Source of the DNA: Vigna angularis
Lineage: Eukaryota > Streptophyta > Magnoliopsida > Fabales > Fabaceae
DNA: 64,000 nt
NCBI RefSeq assembly: GCF_016808095.1
Contig: NC_068979.1
Location: forward strand, 16,584,501-16,648,500
Direction: 5' to 3'
A program made the position numbers and the translations under genes. Each line of letters opens with the position of its first letter. Position 1 is the first letter of the stretch. Shown piece after piece: positions 23,487-35,852 of the stretch. The notes under the pieces were generated by a model. It was not told the DNA's origin and made no database searches. It worked only from the letters and a program-made list of their open reading frames with translations.

Positions 23487-23929
23487 TTGGGTGGAGATGC
23501 TAAATGAGTAACTTGTGAAGAAATATTGATGCCTCTCCCAACCCCAAACTTAGATGGAAAACTAGTGAGCAAGTGAGTGGAAAGGAGATTTTTTTTTAAG
23601 AGGATAGAAGGGAAAATTGTAGAGAACCTTTGAAAAGAATGAAGGAGTGTGTGTGCAAAGAAGAATCTGAAAATAGAGGCCAAGGCGCGACTTAGGGTAT
23701 AAAAATACCCTAATGGGCTCGGGTTCTGCTAAGGGGCAACCTAAGCCCATCTGCGACGCTACCGCTCAGCGGCACTTTCGTGAAGTGCTCTACTTCTTCC
23801 TAGCTTAACCTAGGTGCCTCCAACTCATGCCCCTCACTTTCTCCCTACAATAAAACTCTCATATCACTCATGCATCCAAAGCCCTTTCATGCAACTGAAG
23901 CAGAACAGACAAAAAATATAATCAATCAA

Positions 23930-24205
23930 CTGGGTTGCCTCCCAGGTAGCGCTTGTTTAACGTCACGAGCCTGACCCAAACATCCACCAACACCCATCAG
24001 TAGGTGTCAAACCTAGTATCTTTCAGTAGATACTTCCATCTAGCATCCTTCAGTAGATGCTATACCCAGAAATTTACAGAAGTAATGTCCAAATTTATAA
24101 AAAATTTACAAAACCAAAATAAAAATAAAAGAAAAAATTGTCCTCAAATCACTGGAATGCCTTCCAGCAAGCGCTCTTTTAACGTCACTAGCTTGACCCA
24201 ATAAA
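23930..24205 (-). repeat. Hairpin motif pair with tandem repeats (A2)
   Basis: Motif 2 at about 23932-23982 and motif 1 at about 24155-24205, with ATC(C/T)ACTGATGG-type repeats between them. This is the point where RT-integrase would be expected. Confidence 0.7.
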
Positions 24206-24255
24206 GCTCATGTTCCATCCTCATGGTTGATGTTCATATCACACCAACTCATCAA

Positions 24256-26571
24256 CTACTTCCGGTCCACTTTTCTGACTCTGCTGGAATGTGGAGACTG
24301 TATCTCTATCATCTCATTTTCTTTGTAGTCTTTCACAACCCACAACTTGTTTTTTAATTTCACAGATTTACAAAGTTGGAGTCATTCTTGCATCAAGTCA
24401 TCATGGACCTTTCTTCCTTTCTCAATCTTTTCTTCTTCCTGTACCTGAAACAAAAAACAATGTTTACCTTTTACCTTTGGCTTTTCATCATTTTGGCTAG
24501 TCATGAGTACATCTTGATATGTAGCTTTATGACTAGCTTCTTCCTCCTGCATCTGCTCCTCTTCTTTGAAGACATCTACAACAACTTTTTCTTCTAGGTC
24601 TTGGAATACCACTATGCCTTCATCCACATCAATGATGACTTTGGCCGTTTTCATAAACGGTTTTCCGAGAATAAGGGGTATCCTTTCATCCTCCATTTCC
24701 ATCACCACAAAGTCCACCAAGAACTGTAGTTTGCCTACACAAACTATAACATCCTCTGCTATAGCATAGGGATTCTTTGAGGATCCATCTGCCATCAATA
24801 AATTCATCTTTATAGGCTTCACATCAAGATCACCAATCTGCTCAAGTAAGGAATAAGCCATTAAATTAACACTTGATCCTAAATCAAGTAAAGCTTTCTT
24901 TATCCTTTTCTTCCCTATAACGCATGGAATGGAGAAACCTCCTGGATCTTTTGCTTTTGGAGGGAAAGGCTTCTTTTTTACAGCTTTATACTTCTTTGTC
25001 TCATCATCTCTACGTCTTTTCTTTGTAGAGACTTCTTCCTCAGGCTTTGTATAAATTGCAATATGCTGTAATATCTCCTTAAAAGGTAGTACATCATCCA
25101 ACATCTTAAAATTTTTTGTAAAATCAAACTCACGATCCGTTGGAAAAGGAAGAATATTTTCACTCATTATCTCTCTTGTTTCTTTTTTCTTCTTTTCTCT
25201 CTTCTTTTTCTTTCTTTTCTCTCTCTTCTTTTTCATTCTCTCTTTCTAACTCAACTATTTCAACATTTGCACTCACTAACACCTTACATTCTTCCCTGGG
25301 GTTAACCTCAGTATTAGCCCCAAAATTTTTTCCAGGCCTTTCTTCCAACTGCTTAGTAATTTGGCCCATTTGCATCTCCAAGTTCTTAATAGCAGCATTA
25401 GTGCTCTTTTGAGTGGATTCAGTTGTTTGTATGAATTGCTGAAGAGTTTCTTCCATCCTTATTGATCTTTCATTAAGTGTAGCAATTTGTTGCCATAAGG
25501 TTGATTGGCCATGAAGTTAACATCCTCTAAAGCTTCCACTGGAAAGGCGCATTGACCATTGATATGGTCACCACCACATAATTCACACATATGTGGTTGA
25601 ACCTGTGCAACAGTCTTTAACTCTTTTGGCAATTGTGCAAGTGCCTTTGTGAGATTCTCCAATTGTTGAGTTATTATCTTGTTCTGAGCTAGCAAGGCGT
25701 CATTGGATTGCAACTGTAGAACTCCTTTTTGTTGAATAGGAGCTCCTCTTTCACTGTTCAGCTCATTATCATTAGTAGCCATGTTTTCAATTATTTTCGT
25801 GGCTTCCTCTGGAGTTTTCCATTTGATATTGCCTCTAGCTGAGGCGTCTAGCATCAACTTGGTTTGTGAACCAAGTCCTCCAAGGAAGAATAGGACTACT
25901 TCCACTTCGTCAAATCCATGTGTGGGAGTCTTTCTTAATAGGCTTTTGAATCTATCCCATGCATGACCTAGTAATTCCTCCATGCCTTGCTTAAAAGATG
26001 ATATCTCTTGCTTTCCTTTATTTACCTTGGACTGTGGAAAGTATTTGTTTAAGAACTTTGTGACTACATCTTCCCACTCTGTAAAGCTCCCTTATGGAAA
26101 AAAATTCAACCAAAGCTTAGCGTTGCCTCCCAATGAGAATGGAAACAGGCTAAGTTTGATTGCCTCGTCAAGCACCCCATTTATCTTCACTGTATTGCAA
26201 ATTTCATTAAATGTAGTGAGGTGCTCATATGGGCTTTCATGCGACAACCCATTAAATTGGTTACTCTTCACCAGTTGGATTAATGCTGGTTTCACCTCCA
26301 TATTAGCTGCATTGACCCTTGGTCTTGTTATGCTATTGAAATGCTGAGGTCCAACCACATTAGCATAATCAACAATAGTTCGTCTGACATTATTATTCTC
26401 CATCTCCTTAGTGCTATGGTAAGAACCTTGTGGTGAAGGTTGTAAAAGGATGTCCGGAGGAGAAAAAAGTTCTCTAGATGTACGGATTCTTCTCCTCCGT
26501 CTACTTTCGTCTAAACCTTCAAGAAGAGGTTCCGAAGTTTTCTTGCTTCTAATTCGAATTGCCTCCTACAT
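24256..26571 (-). pseudogene. gag: A2 gag-protease
   Basis: The conserved ATG is at 26571 but the next codon is a stop (TAG for CAG). Gag core: QFNGLSHESPYEHLTTF, LFPFSLGGNAKLW, stop near 26092, then the helical region GFDEVEVVLFFLGGLGSQTK. A zinc knuckle CELCGGDHINGQC (CX2CX3HX4C) follows near 25580. A deletion after FMANQ near 25500 shifts the frame; A3 keeps the missing Gln-rich piece. Then comes a Lys/Glu-rich stretch with another frame change near 25236, and protease with ALLDLGSSVNLM and LILGKPFMKT. After a TGA near 24380, the tail NKLWVVKDYKENE ends at 24256-24258. There is no RT. Gag and protease could once have formed particles; the partner's RT would be needed. Confidence 0.82.
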
Positions 26572-26828
26572 ACACAAGAAAACAAATCCCTAGAAAAATT
26601 TGTTAGCACAAAAAGATATAGGAGAAATAAATTGAGAGATAAGAAGATAGAATAAAAACAGAAAATAAAACAGAAAATAAAATAAAATAAAATAAAAATA
26701 AAAACAGAAAAATAAAATAAAATAATAACTGAAAAAATATAAACAGAAAATAAAAACAGAAATTCAAAATTCAAAATTCAAGTCAAAGATAATCAATAAT
26801 CACACAAATGAACTAGTTAAACCACGAG

Positions 26829-26846
26829 TCCCCGGTAGCGGCGCCA
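26829..26846 (-). other. A2 primer-binding site, tRNA-Asp type
   Basis: The minus strand reads TGGCGCCGCTACCGGGGA, a slightly mutated form of the tRNA-Asp complement, six bases inside the 5' LTR end. Confidence 0.8.
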
Positions 26847-26852
26847 AAAACT

Positions 26853-28162
26853 TGATGACAAATTTATGAACACCGAAAAACGGCGCCAAAAACTTGTTTA
26901 ACCCTCGGCAAGTGTGACCGAATCGTACCAAGTAATAAACTCGGTAAGACCAAGTATCGTTCTCCCAAAGGACTCACGACCTAGTTAGTTATATGATTTG
27001 TTGATGATTTAAGACTTGTGATCAAATTCTTAAGGTTTCAAATGCAAAAGACTATAATTAAACATGTATGCATGAGTTTGATCAATGGAAAAGATGAACA
27101 CAAACACGGAATGAATTATATGGATGAGCATGTTGTTGGGGTAATCAATTTCATCTTATCCACTCTCATATATTTTAAGAATTCATCATTCTTTTTTCAT
27201 CAATGTTAATGCCACTCTCTAAATCACCTTGCAAGAAAGCCTATCCTTAATTACGAATTCATACAATTCCTAGCATCCCTAATAATTAATTCTGGAGCAC
27301 AGAAGCCTAAAGGCAACCAACCTCATATCCCTATGTCTAGGCGATATTACTTTTGGGAGAAATTCCCCGGATCTAGATTTTACCGTATGTGTCCATATCA
27401 CTAAAATCAATAATCATGACATCGAATGAGTTAAACAATGCATGCTTTGAGCAAAGAGGAAAAACCCTAACTAATGATGAAAGAAAGCATATATCTCAAA
27501 TAAGATGTTTAAACACAAATTCCATATATGAGAGTTTCAAAAGATTATATTGATTCCCCAATAACAAGAAAGGTTTTTGTTCACCATATTCATGGTGAAA
27601 CTAGATGAACAATAATGAAAGAATGAAAGATAGAACCCTAGAAAGATGAGAAGGTAGCCTTAGCCTCCAAGATCTTCCTCCTAGGGGTGGAAAGGTGTGT
27701 GTTTGCTTCGTCAACAGCCAAAGATACAAACCCTAGGAAGTCCTAAAGCTTATATACTATTCGCAATATTATAGAAAAGTGGGCCTAAGCCCAAAATACC
27801 ACCGCTCAGCGGTAAACTGCCGCTCAGCGGTACTAGCGCATAGTCAAATCTCCCCTCAGCAAAGCCAACGTGTGTTCTAGAGTGCCGCTCAGCGGTAAAC
27901 TAGCGCTGAGCGGTACTTACGGTTTTTCTTCTTTTGCACTTTTTGAGTTCTTTTTTTATTCCATCTCTATCCTTCTTCAATTCTTTCATCAAATTCATCT
28001 TAAAACCTGCATAAAACATTGAAATCAAGCATAAACCTGTCTAATTCTCTTATTTCTAAAAATATGAACAAAAGCATGATTCTAAGCTAGTTTCTAAGTG
28101 TTAAAGGTTGCTTTTAGTATTAAATTTTATGCATCAAAATAACAGTTTTTCAACTGTTATCA
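26853..28162 (-). repeat. A2 5' LTR (1310 bp)
   Basis: Same ends as the 3' LTR, followed on the right by TTAGG. CCGCTCAGCGG palindromes lie near 27800-27835 and 27883-27915. A second GGCGCC (primer-site-like) lies within U5 at 26881-26887. Confidence 0.92.
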
Positions 28163-28760
28163 TTAGGGTCTTTCCTCTTTGCTCTAAGCATGCATTGTTT
28201 AACTCATTCGATGTCACGATTATTGATTTATTCGATATGGACACATACGGGGAAATCTAGATCTGGGGAAGCTCTCCCAATAGTAGTATAAACCTAGACA
28301 TAGGAGTATAATGGTTGGTTGCGTTTAAACTTTTGCTCTTTATAATGCATGAGTAACTGCTAGGGAGACAAGACATTGTAAACTAGTGATTATGATTAGG
28401 CTTTCTTCGCCGAGACATCAGGTTTAAGGTAATTTAGAAAGTAGCATTAACAATTAATGAAGAAAGATGAATTCTAGAATACATGAGAGTGGATAGGATG
28501 AAATTGATAAACCCCAACAACATATTCATTCATATATTTCAAACCACGTGTTTTGTTTCTTCTTGCCCATTGATCAATACATGCATTCATATTTACTTTT
28601 CAGTATTTTGCATTAAAACTTACAAGAATTTGGTTACATATCTTAGATAATCAACCAATCACATAATTGTCTAGGTCGTGAGTCCTTTGGGAGAACAATA
28701 CTTGGTCTTACCAGTTTTATTACTTGATACAATTCGGTTACACTTGCCGAGGGTTTAACA
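28163..28760 (+). repeat. A0 3' LTR, right half, end missing
   Basis: Resumes at TTAGGGTCTTTCC and runs through the CTTGGTCTTACC block to GAGGGTTTAACA. About the last 45 bases of a normal LTR are missing where it meets A4. Confidence 0.82.
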
Positions 28761-28766
28761 TTATCA

Positions 28767-29988
28767 CAACCCCAAACTTAGAACTTTGCTTGTCCTCAAG
28801 CAAACAAAATCTAACTCAATCTTCCACCAATCCACACAATGGTTCACCACATTCAAAACTCCTTCTTTCAAGACAAGTAAGTACTCAAATTAGCTCATCA
28901 CAAAGACTTCAATCAAGATGTACATATGCTTTAGTGTTCGCGCAATCACATAATATCCAACAAATGCTATTTTCATGAATGATCAATCAACTAAGCATAG
29001 ATAAAGTGTTTCACTCAAACACACAAGTGTATAAGAGGTCATTTATCAACTCTACTATCACAATGTCACATGAATTCATTTTGCCTTTCATTTAACCACA
29101 ATCAAAAACACTTACAAGCAAGTATCATCACAAGGACTTTTCTATGGCTTATAATGTGGCTGGGCTAACTAGAAAATTGGTTTTTCTGGATCACAAAATC
29201 CTTGAGTTAAGTGAATCATTACAACCATTCTTCTTTCTTCCCAACTTTCTTTTGCATTGAGCCTTTCTCTTTTTCTTTCTTGCTTTTCCTTTTTCTTTCA
29301 ATTTTCACGTGCTTAGCTCTTGGCTCAATGCTTGTTATTTTCCCTTTCTAGACTTCCCAACAACCCCAAACTTGAAAATTTATCAATACCACAAAGTATT
29401 CTCAACTCAACTCAAGGTAAAGCTTTTCAAAAAGGGTTTTCAAATCATGTTCAAAGCTAAAGGTTCAAAGGATAGAACACATAGTGTTCTCTTTTAGTGG
29501 GCTAAAATCATGCATCTTGGCTAAAAAGGGTTACCAAAAAATGCCTTGATCATATGACACATACAAGCAAATGATTCAATCATAGAAGACCTAGGCAAAG
29601 TCATTCATGCTTTCAAAGTAATAGCATTCAATCAAAAACTCTGGATCTCCAAAACCTCACATAAAGGCTCATTTAACCATTCCACATACACATCCTTCTT
29701 AGCATCATAATCACAATCACAACATCATGTATTTGTTCACAAAGCTTGTGAACCATCACCTGTATCTCAGCATATATTGCACAATCTCAACATCAATCAC
29801 TATCCAAGCATCATAGTGTAATACTCATCATGCATAAGTCACAAGCAAACCATCATAATAGACACAATTTCAAATTCAGTACATCAAACCCTATTCTACT
29901 AATAGAAGCAAATAAGTTCAATAATACAAAACAAAAGATAGAAAAGATCCTGCTCTAGTAATGATAGCATCCATCAGTAGATGCTATC
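28767..29988 (-). other. A4 3' UTR
   Basis: Homologous to 20551-21829 and in the same orientation; begins with the polypurine tract complement CAACCCCAAACTT. Non-coding. Confidence 0.7.
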
Positions 29989-31920
29989 TCATCCCATGTT
30001 GTCATCTGTATCTTCCTCCTCTCCATCATCTTCAACATCTTCAAATGTGTCTTCCTCCTCATCATCTTCATCATCATCCATAGCTGAAGCTTCAGTTGCT
30101 CCAGCTCTACTGCCCTGGGCTTGCTCCTCTGGCGACGCTACCACATTATGAAACTCATCCATGGTCCACCTGTGTTTTGGGGGTGTATCATACATCCCAA
30201 TAATCATCTCAATAGTGGCCATCTGCCCTCTGTGGATCGACTGCATCTAGGCATCTATAAGAGATATGTACATGTCCCTCATCTGAAATGGCTCTGCCTC
30301 ATGAATCTCTGCAGATGCCTGACCCCATGGTGGTCCTCTTCCTCTACGAGGACAATGTGGTGGTACTGGCTGAGCTGCCTCATCACCTCCACAATACTGT
30401 CTGTAATAGGTCTCATCAATAGCTTTTCTTGTCCTCTGATGAGTGCATATTTATGCCCACATTTATGCTTTAAAATTTAAATTTGTAATAGGATAATTGT
30501 GCTTAAATGGTTGATTTTAAGTGAATTTGTGATGATTGGAATTATTGGGTTTGGAAAATAAAGAGATGTAAAGAGTAAGTTTTAGCGCATAAATTATTCT
30601 TGGATGTTCTAATTTTTATTTGTGTAGTTGAGAATTTAAGTTTTATTGGTTCAAATGGCAATTCAAGGCCCAAAATCAGGTTTTATTTAGAAAATAATGT
30701 ACAGATGGGTCAAACAGTCAGACTTTACCCTTGCACCCCCTAAAATCCCTACATACACTCCTATTTCTGAAACAGGCCAAAGACCAAGCCCAAACACTAA
30801 GCCATTTCTACTACACCTCCCTAAGTTTCCTATACACACCCCTCCTAAACCAGACTCCACCAGATCATGCCATATGGCAATCTAATACCCACACATCTGA
30901 CCATCAAAAAGTTGCCATGTCATTAATCCTCTGTACAACAAAATTAACCAATCAGTTGTTGCCACGTCACCACCCTTGACACGTCATCATCTTCCCCAAA
31001 TAGAAACCCTAATTTCATCATCCAAACCTAACCCTAGCCGCCACTGCCGTGCCGCCGTCACCACCACGCCGCGACCTCCGTTCATCTTCTCCCTTCTCAA
31101 AACCAAATCGCGCCACCACCACCATGACCACCACGAGAGCACTTTCTCCTTCATCGCGCAACCTTTCTTCTTCCTCGCGAGAGGCAACCACCATGTCGCA
31201 CCGCCGTCCCCAGTCCGCGAGTTTGCCACCACGCTGCAGATCCAAACAACCGTGTTCTCCGCTTCCATCGTCCGCGAGCACCTCCTCCATTCCAGCCGCC
31301 GCGACACCACTCTTCTCATGCGCAAACCATCGAACACGCACCAGCCACCGCGACCTTCATCGCGCCTCTCCTCCATTGACGCAAGCTCAGCACAACCATC
31401 TTCATCTTCTCATCCAAACTCCGTGGACGCCGTGCCTCATTCTCGAACCTGCATAAAAACCAGACCTGCAAAGAAGAACCCAGCAATCGCAAATCGCGTA
31501 CAGAGAAATCCTCCATTAGCGCCGACGTTCTTCTCCACAGCGGCGAAAGCGGGAACGTAGGGGGAAGCCCTTTCCCCAATTCTGAACCCTAATTTTGGGT
31601 AGGGAGGAGCCTGACACGTGTCGATCCCTCATTGTCCACGCCCTCTCTAGTCAAAACTGGTCAACTGAGGGGTTTTCTTGCAATTTCAGGAATTCTGAAA
31701 GGGCAAAAGTGCAGATAGAGGAAGTTTCAGGGCATTTGCACAATTTTGAAAGTTAGAAAAACTGAAAAATAAAATTGAGTTGTTGAAATTAATGTAATTT
31801 GGGAATATCAACAGAAAATATCTTCCAAATAATGTTATAATCTAAATCTTTTAGTTATTTGGAAGATATAAGATAAAAGATTTTGTCAACTGAATATCCA
31901 GAGTCCAAGCCCAATCAAGC

Positions 31921-31933
31921 CTTATATAAAGAG
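31921..31933 (+). promoter_or_regulatory. TATA box of the Tat/Ogre-like LTR
   Basis: TTATATAAAGAG in a context of AGTCCAAGCCCAATCAAGCC upstream and a C/T-rich leader downstream. Confidence 0.55.
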
Positions 31934-32229
31934 ACCCAGGAGGGGCTTCACTTCAATTCATTCTCTCATACTCCTCTCACTTTTCTTTCATCTTGTATTT
32001 AACTCCATTCATGGAGAGCTAAGCATCTAGGGCTATTCTGCTGTAATTCCATTATGGATTCTAAGCTTAGATTGAGTTAATGCAATTGTTTACTTTGGTT
32101 ATTGATTTAAGTTGTTCTCTCTCTATGTCTTTCATCTCTCTATCTTGTTAAAAGCAAAGATTTTTGCATCATAATGTGTTTGAATCTACATGCATATTGA
32201 TTATATGAGTTTTAGGGTTTCTAGGTTTA

Positions 32230-32545
32230 AATTGAGAATCGACTTTGATTTAATTTAGGAACTTTCATATGATTAAATGGTTTTTACTATCAATTGAGAA
32301 TGTACTTTGATTGATTAGTAATAATTTCAACTATAATCAATTGAGAATTTACTTTGATTGATTAACTTTTAATTTGGTTAGGAGATTTAAGAATAGACAT
32401 GATTAAACACAATAGAATTTGATTGAGAATGTACTTTGGTTGAATTTATTGTGAATAATCTAGAAAGATTTTGCATTTGATTGAGAATTTACTTTGGTTA
32501 AATGCATGATCGCCCTCAAATTAATTAAGAATGTACTTTAATTAA
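32230..32545 (+). repeat. Six spaced TTGAGAATNTACTTTG repeats
   Basis: Degenerate units at about 32232, 32293, 32341, 32423, 32481 and 32524, alternating with short A/T spacers that often read TTGATTGATTAA. Confidence 0.75.
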
Positions 32546-32790
32546 TTTGAAACTTAAACAATAATCAATTGAACAATTATCCGTGAATAACCGATGATGA
32601 ATCTATCTTGGAAAAGCAGTGGAATTAGCCTATTTCATCGTAACTGTTTTTAAGTTTCTTATTTATTCTTTAAACACTCTTCAACCATTACTTTTATTCA
32701 TAAGCATTGCATAGCATTCGCAAGAGTCATAGATATTCAAAAGCAATATCGTGTTCGTTGGGGGACGACTCAGGGTTACTTCAACCCTGT

Positions 32791-34092
32791 TGATAACAGT
32801 TGAAAAACTGTTATTTTCATGCTTAAAATTGATATTAAAAGCAACCTTTAGACTTAGAAACTAGCTTGAAATCAATGCTTTTATCTATATTTTCAGAAAT
32901 AAGAGAGCTGGACAGGTTTATGCTTGATTTGAGTGTTTTTGTGCAGGTTTTGAGGTGAATTTAGTGAAAGAAGTGAAGAAGGAGAGAAGTGGAATCATAA
33001 AAGGAAGCAAAGAGTGCAAAAAGAGAAGTCGAAGGCACCGCTCAGCGGTATTTTACCGCTGAGCGGCACTCAGAAGGTTGCGGGAGTCACGCTGAGGGGC
33101 AAACTGGCCGCTGAGGGGAAGAAACGTGACGCGCACTCACCGCTGAGCGGTATTTACCGCTGAGCGGTACTTTTTGGGCTTGGGCTTTTGTAATCTTTTG
33201 TAACTCTAGAATAGTATATAAGGACTTGCACGTCCTAGGGTTAGACATCTTTGGCAGAAACGAGGCAAACACTCTCTCTTCCACCCCTTTGAAGGAGGAT
33301 CTTGGATGCTCAGGCTACTTCTTCACCTTTCTAGGGTTTTATCTTTCATTCTTTCATTATTGTTCATCTAGGTTCACCATGAATATGGTGAACTAAACCT
33401 TGTATGTTTGTTGGGGAATCAATGTAATCTCTTGAAGCTCTCATATATGGAATTTATGCTTGCATCTTAATCTAAGACTTATGCTTTCTTTCATCATTAG
33501 TTAGGGTTTTTCCTCTTTGCTTAATGCTTGCATTGTTTAACTCATTCTATTGCATGATTATTGGTTTTGTCGATACGGACACGTACGGGGAAGTCTAGAT
33601 CCGGGGAATTTCTCCCAATGTTATATTGGTTGTCGTTAAGCTCCTGCACTTATGAACTAATCATTAGGAATGCTAGGAATTGTATGAACTATTTGATTAG
33701 GGAGAAGCCATCTAGAATGGTACTTTAGAGAGTGGCATTAACAATGATGATTTGAATGTTGAATTCCTAAATGTATGAGAGTGGATGAGATGAAATTGAC
33801 CCCCAACAACATATTCATTCATATAATCCATTGAAAGTGTTTATCTTTTGTCTTTGCCATTGATCAATTCATGCATACATGTTTAGTTTTCGTCTTGCAT
33901 AATATAATCCAATTATTTCGTTTGTAAGTCTTAGTTAATCAACAAACCACACAACTAAACTAGGCCGTGAGTCCTTTGGGAAGAACGATACTTGGTCTTA
34001 CCAAGTTTATTACTTGAACGATTCGGTCATACTTGCCGATTGTGAAACAAGTTTGTGACATCATATTTTGGTGCTTACAAATTTGTCCATCA
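32791..34092 (+). repeat. Solo Athila LTR (1302 bp), TSD CCTGT
   Basis: TGATAACAGTTG...TTTGTCCATCA, flanked by CCTGT at 32786-32790 and 34093-34097. It lies inside the solo LTR above. It has CCGCTGAGCGG palindromes near 33050-33070 and 33135-33165 and a TATA box AGTATATAAGG near 33214. Confidence 0.92.
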
Positions 34093-34967
34093 CCTGTCTA
34101 CTTTCTTGAATACTACTTGGCAATACTGAAGTTGCCTTGAAAAGTAGTATTAATTTGATAGCTTCAACAACAGCCTATCATCCTCTCAAATGGTGGAATA
34201 GATATGTTCACTCCAGCAAGCTCACATAGGTGCGTGATCAAAGAGGGATATCCCAAAGGTGCCTTGGTGTTCATAGTGTTGGAACACACCTTTATCTCAT
34301 TGGCTATCCCCTGGCCAATGTTAATGGTCATCCTGAGCACACAGTATAAAAGAAGTGCCCTGTTAATAGTAATATCAGACACATGGGAGCAAGGCTGAAT
34401 GTTGGCATGAGAGAAAGCCATCCAATATTTTGCTAATGGAGTCAAATCAACTCTCCTAATGTTCACCACTGCACCATTCCTGTTTCTCTGAAAATTCCCT
34501 CCAGGCACACACAACACACTCTCTACATCACCAAAGTATGTTCCTTCCTCCATATTGAGAGCGAACTGACATTGCTCAACAACCCATTTAGTATCTAAAA
34601 ATCTATTGATAGAGTCAGGATCATACCGAATGACGTGGCCTCTAACATAGCTCAAGTAATACTCAGCAGGATGATCACCCAACCTTCTTGCATTGGTGTA
34701 AAATTCTTTCACCACTGCTATGTTAGCTGGTGCAAGGTAGGTGGCTAGCCTCCTCCAGTTCCTACTCACCGTTTGCTCTCCAAACTGTGGAGCTAAATTA
34801 GGAATCAATCCAGCTTTTCTTTCCATTAGGAGCCTCCTATCTTGAACAATTTTAAAGTGTTTCACATGCTTGCGGGAAAGGAACTTACAAGAATGAGTAC
34901 GTTTTGGTTCCTTATCCTTCCTCTTGGATCCTATAGTCTTGTATCTCTTGTCAAATGAGGAGGTCAT

Positions 34968-35852
34968 CCCTACATCAAACACAATTCACAAAACCACAAG
35001 ACATGTTGTTAATCATTAGTAAACCACAAACAATACCCTAAAACCATGCCAAATCATCGTTGAGGGTAAACAGAGCCCCTCAGTGCAACCAATAAGCAAA
35101 CCAGCAAGCAAAAGAGCCAACAAAATCACCTCTGCCAAAATCGCGCTCAGGGGAAATTTCTACTGAGCGACGATTTTGCAGATTTTGAAAACTTTGCTTT
35201 TAACACTTCCTAACTCCACCCTCATGCAATATTTCTAGTTCCAGACCCAAATCAAGCATTTTAATCGGTTCAAACAACAATTAATTCACCAAATCATGCA
35301 TAAAAATCAAAATCCCTAAAGAATTATGGTTAAACAACCATGTTCATATCAATTCATGCTTTCAAGAACCCTAAAATATAAATTGCTTGAACTTACTTGG
35401 GTGGAGATGCTAGATGAATGAAAAATGCTCTAAGAATGTGAAGAAATCAGCCCCCAATAGCAATGCTCTCAACAAACCCCAAACTTGGATGGAATGCTAG
35501 TAAGAAAGTGAGTGGAAAAGAGGTTTTGTAAAGGGGAAGAAGGAAAAAGTGTAGAGAACTCTTGAGAAAGTGTTTAAGAGTGTGTGGGAAGAAGGAAATC
35601 TGAAAATAGAGGTAAAACCATGGCCCAGGTTATAAAAATACCCTAATGGGCCCTACTCCCGCTGAGCCCAAATGAGCCAAACCATAAAACCCAAGTCTAT
35701 AGTGTTATCGCTCAGTGGTAATTACCGTTGAGCGGCACTTGCGTTACTTACTCTCCTTATTCCTAGCACGCCCTAGGTGTCCCATAATCATGCCTCTCAC
35801 TCACTCCCTGCATTTAAATTCTCCCATCTCTCAAACATTCAATCCCTATCAT
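34968..35852 (-). promoter_or_regulatory. ORF3 leader and intron (A4)
   Basis: Intron borders on minus at 35396 (GTAAGT) and 34970 (GATGTAG). A TATA-like TTTTTATAACC lies upstream near 35630-35643. Palindromes CCGTTGAGCGG and relatives lie near 35150-35175 and 35708-35740. Confidence 0.5.

Larger units (their letters stand above)
19228..28162 (-). mobile_element. Complete non-autonomous Athila-like element A2, TSD TTAGG
   Basis: Two LTRs (19228-20550 and 26853-28162), tRNA-Asp primer site, gag-PR, hairpin motif pair, ORF3, 3' UTR and polypurine tract are present, flanked by TTAGG at 19223-19227 and 28163-28167. Joining the flanks restores an ordinary Athila LTR (TAGTTAGGG...CCTCTTTGC). RT, RNase H and integrase are absent, with no trace between protease and ORF3. 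The element inserted antisense into the A0 3' LTR. Confidence 0.92.
5343..28760 (+). mobile_element. Athila-like element A0, host of nested insertions
   Basis: Composite + strand element put together from separated pieces: gag-PR remnant (5343-6011 and 7739-7788), hairpin motif pair (7788-8100), ORF3 leader and ORF3 (8101-10168), 3' UTR (10169-11342 and 18495-18542), polypurine tract, and 3' LTR (18556-19227 and 28163-28760). Insertions removed to join it are solo X LTR 6012-7738, A1 11343-18494 and A2 19228-28162. The 5' LTR and gag are absent, cut off at the CACTA end. There is no RT or integrase between protease and ORF3, the same order as A2. The far end of the 3' LTR is missing and meets element A4 at 28761. 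Confidence 0.75.
30437..34181 (+). repeat. Solo LTR of a Tat/Ogre-like element, TSD TCCTC
   Basis: Starts TGATGAGTGCATATTTATGC and ends ACAGCCTATCA; TCCTC at 30432-30436 and 34182-34186. Without its own insertion it is about 2.4 kb. It has a TATA box (CTTATATAAAG, near 31920-31932), a following transcript-like leader, a GC-rich Ser/Pro-coding-like stretch (30976-31560), a block of repeated TTGAGAATNTACTTTG units (32230-32545), and an end of the type TTGGGGGACGACTCAGGGTTA. Clade assignment is tentative. Confidence 0.8.
29989..34967 (-). pseudogene. ORF3 (A4 copy), split by solo LTR
   Basis: The N-terminal part 34967-34187 is open for about 260 codons, from ATG at 34967 through SFDKRYKTIGSKRKDKEP, EFYTNARRLGDHP, VRGHVIRYDPDSINRFL and MAFSHANIQPCSHVSDIT to PPFER. 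The solo LTR 30437-34181 interrupts it exactly there (TSD TCCTC). The C-terminal part 30431-29989 resumes, has a stop before MQSIHRG, and ends with an acidic tail (DDDEDDEEED...). Apart from the insertion it is the least damaged N-terminus of the ORF3 copies. Function unknown, as for A2. Confidence 0.75.

Noticed and set aside
30976..31560. GC-rich Ser/Pro/Thr ORF with overlapping ORFs on both strands
   Set aside because: It lies wholly inside a solo LTR, every frame is open because of GC bias, and no domain is recognisable.
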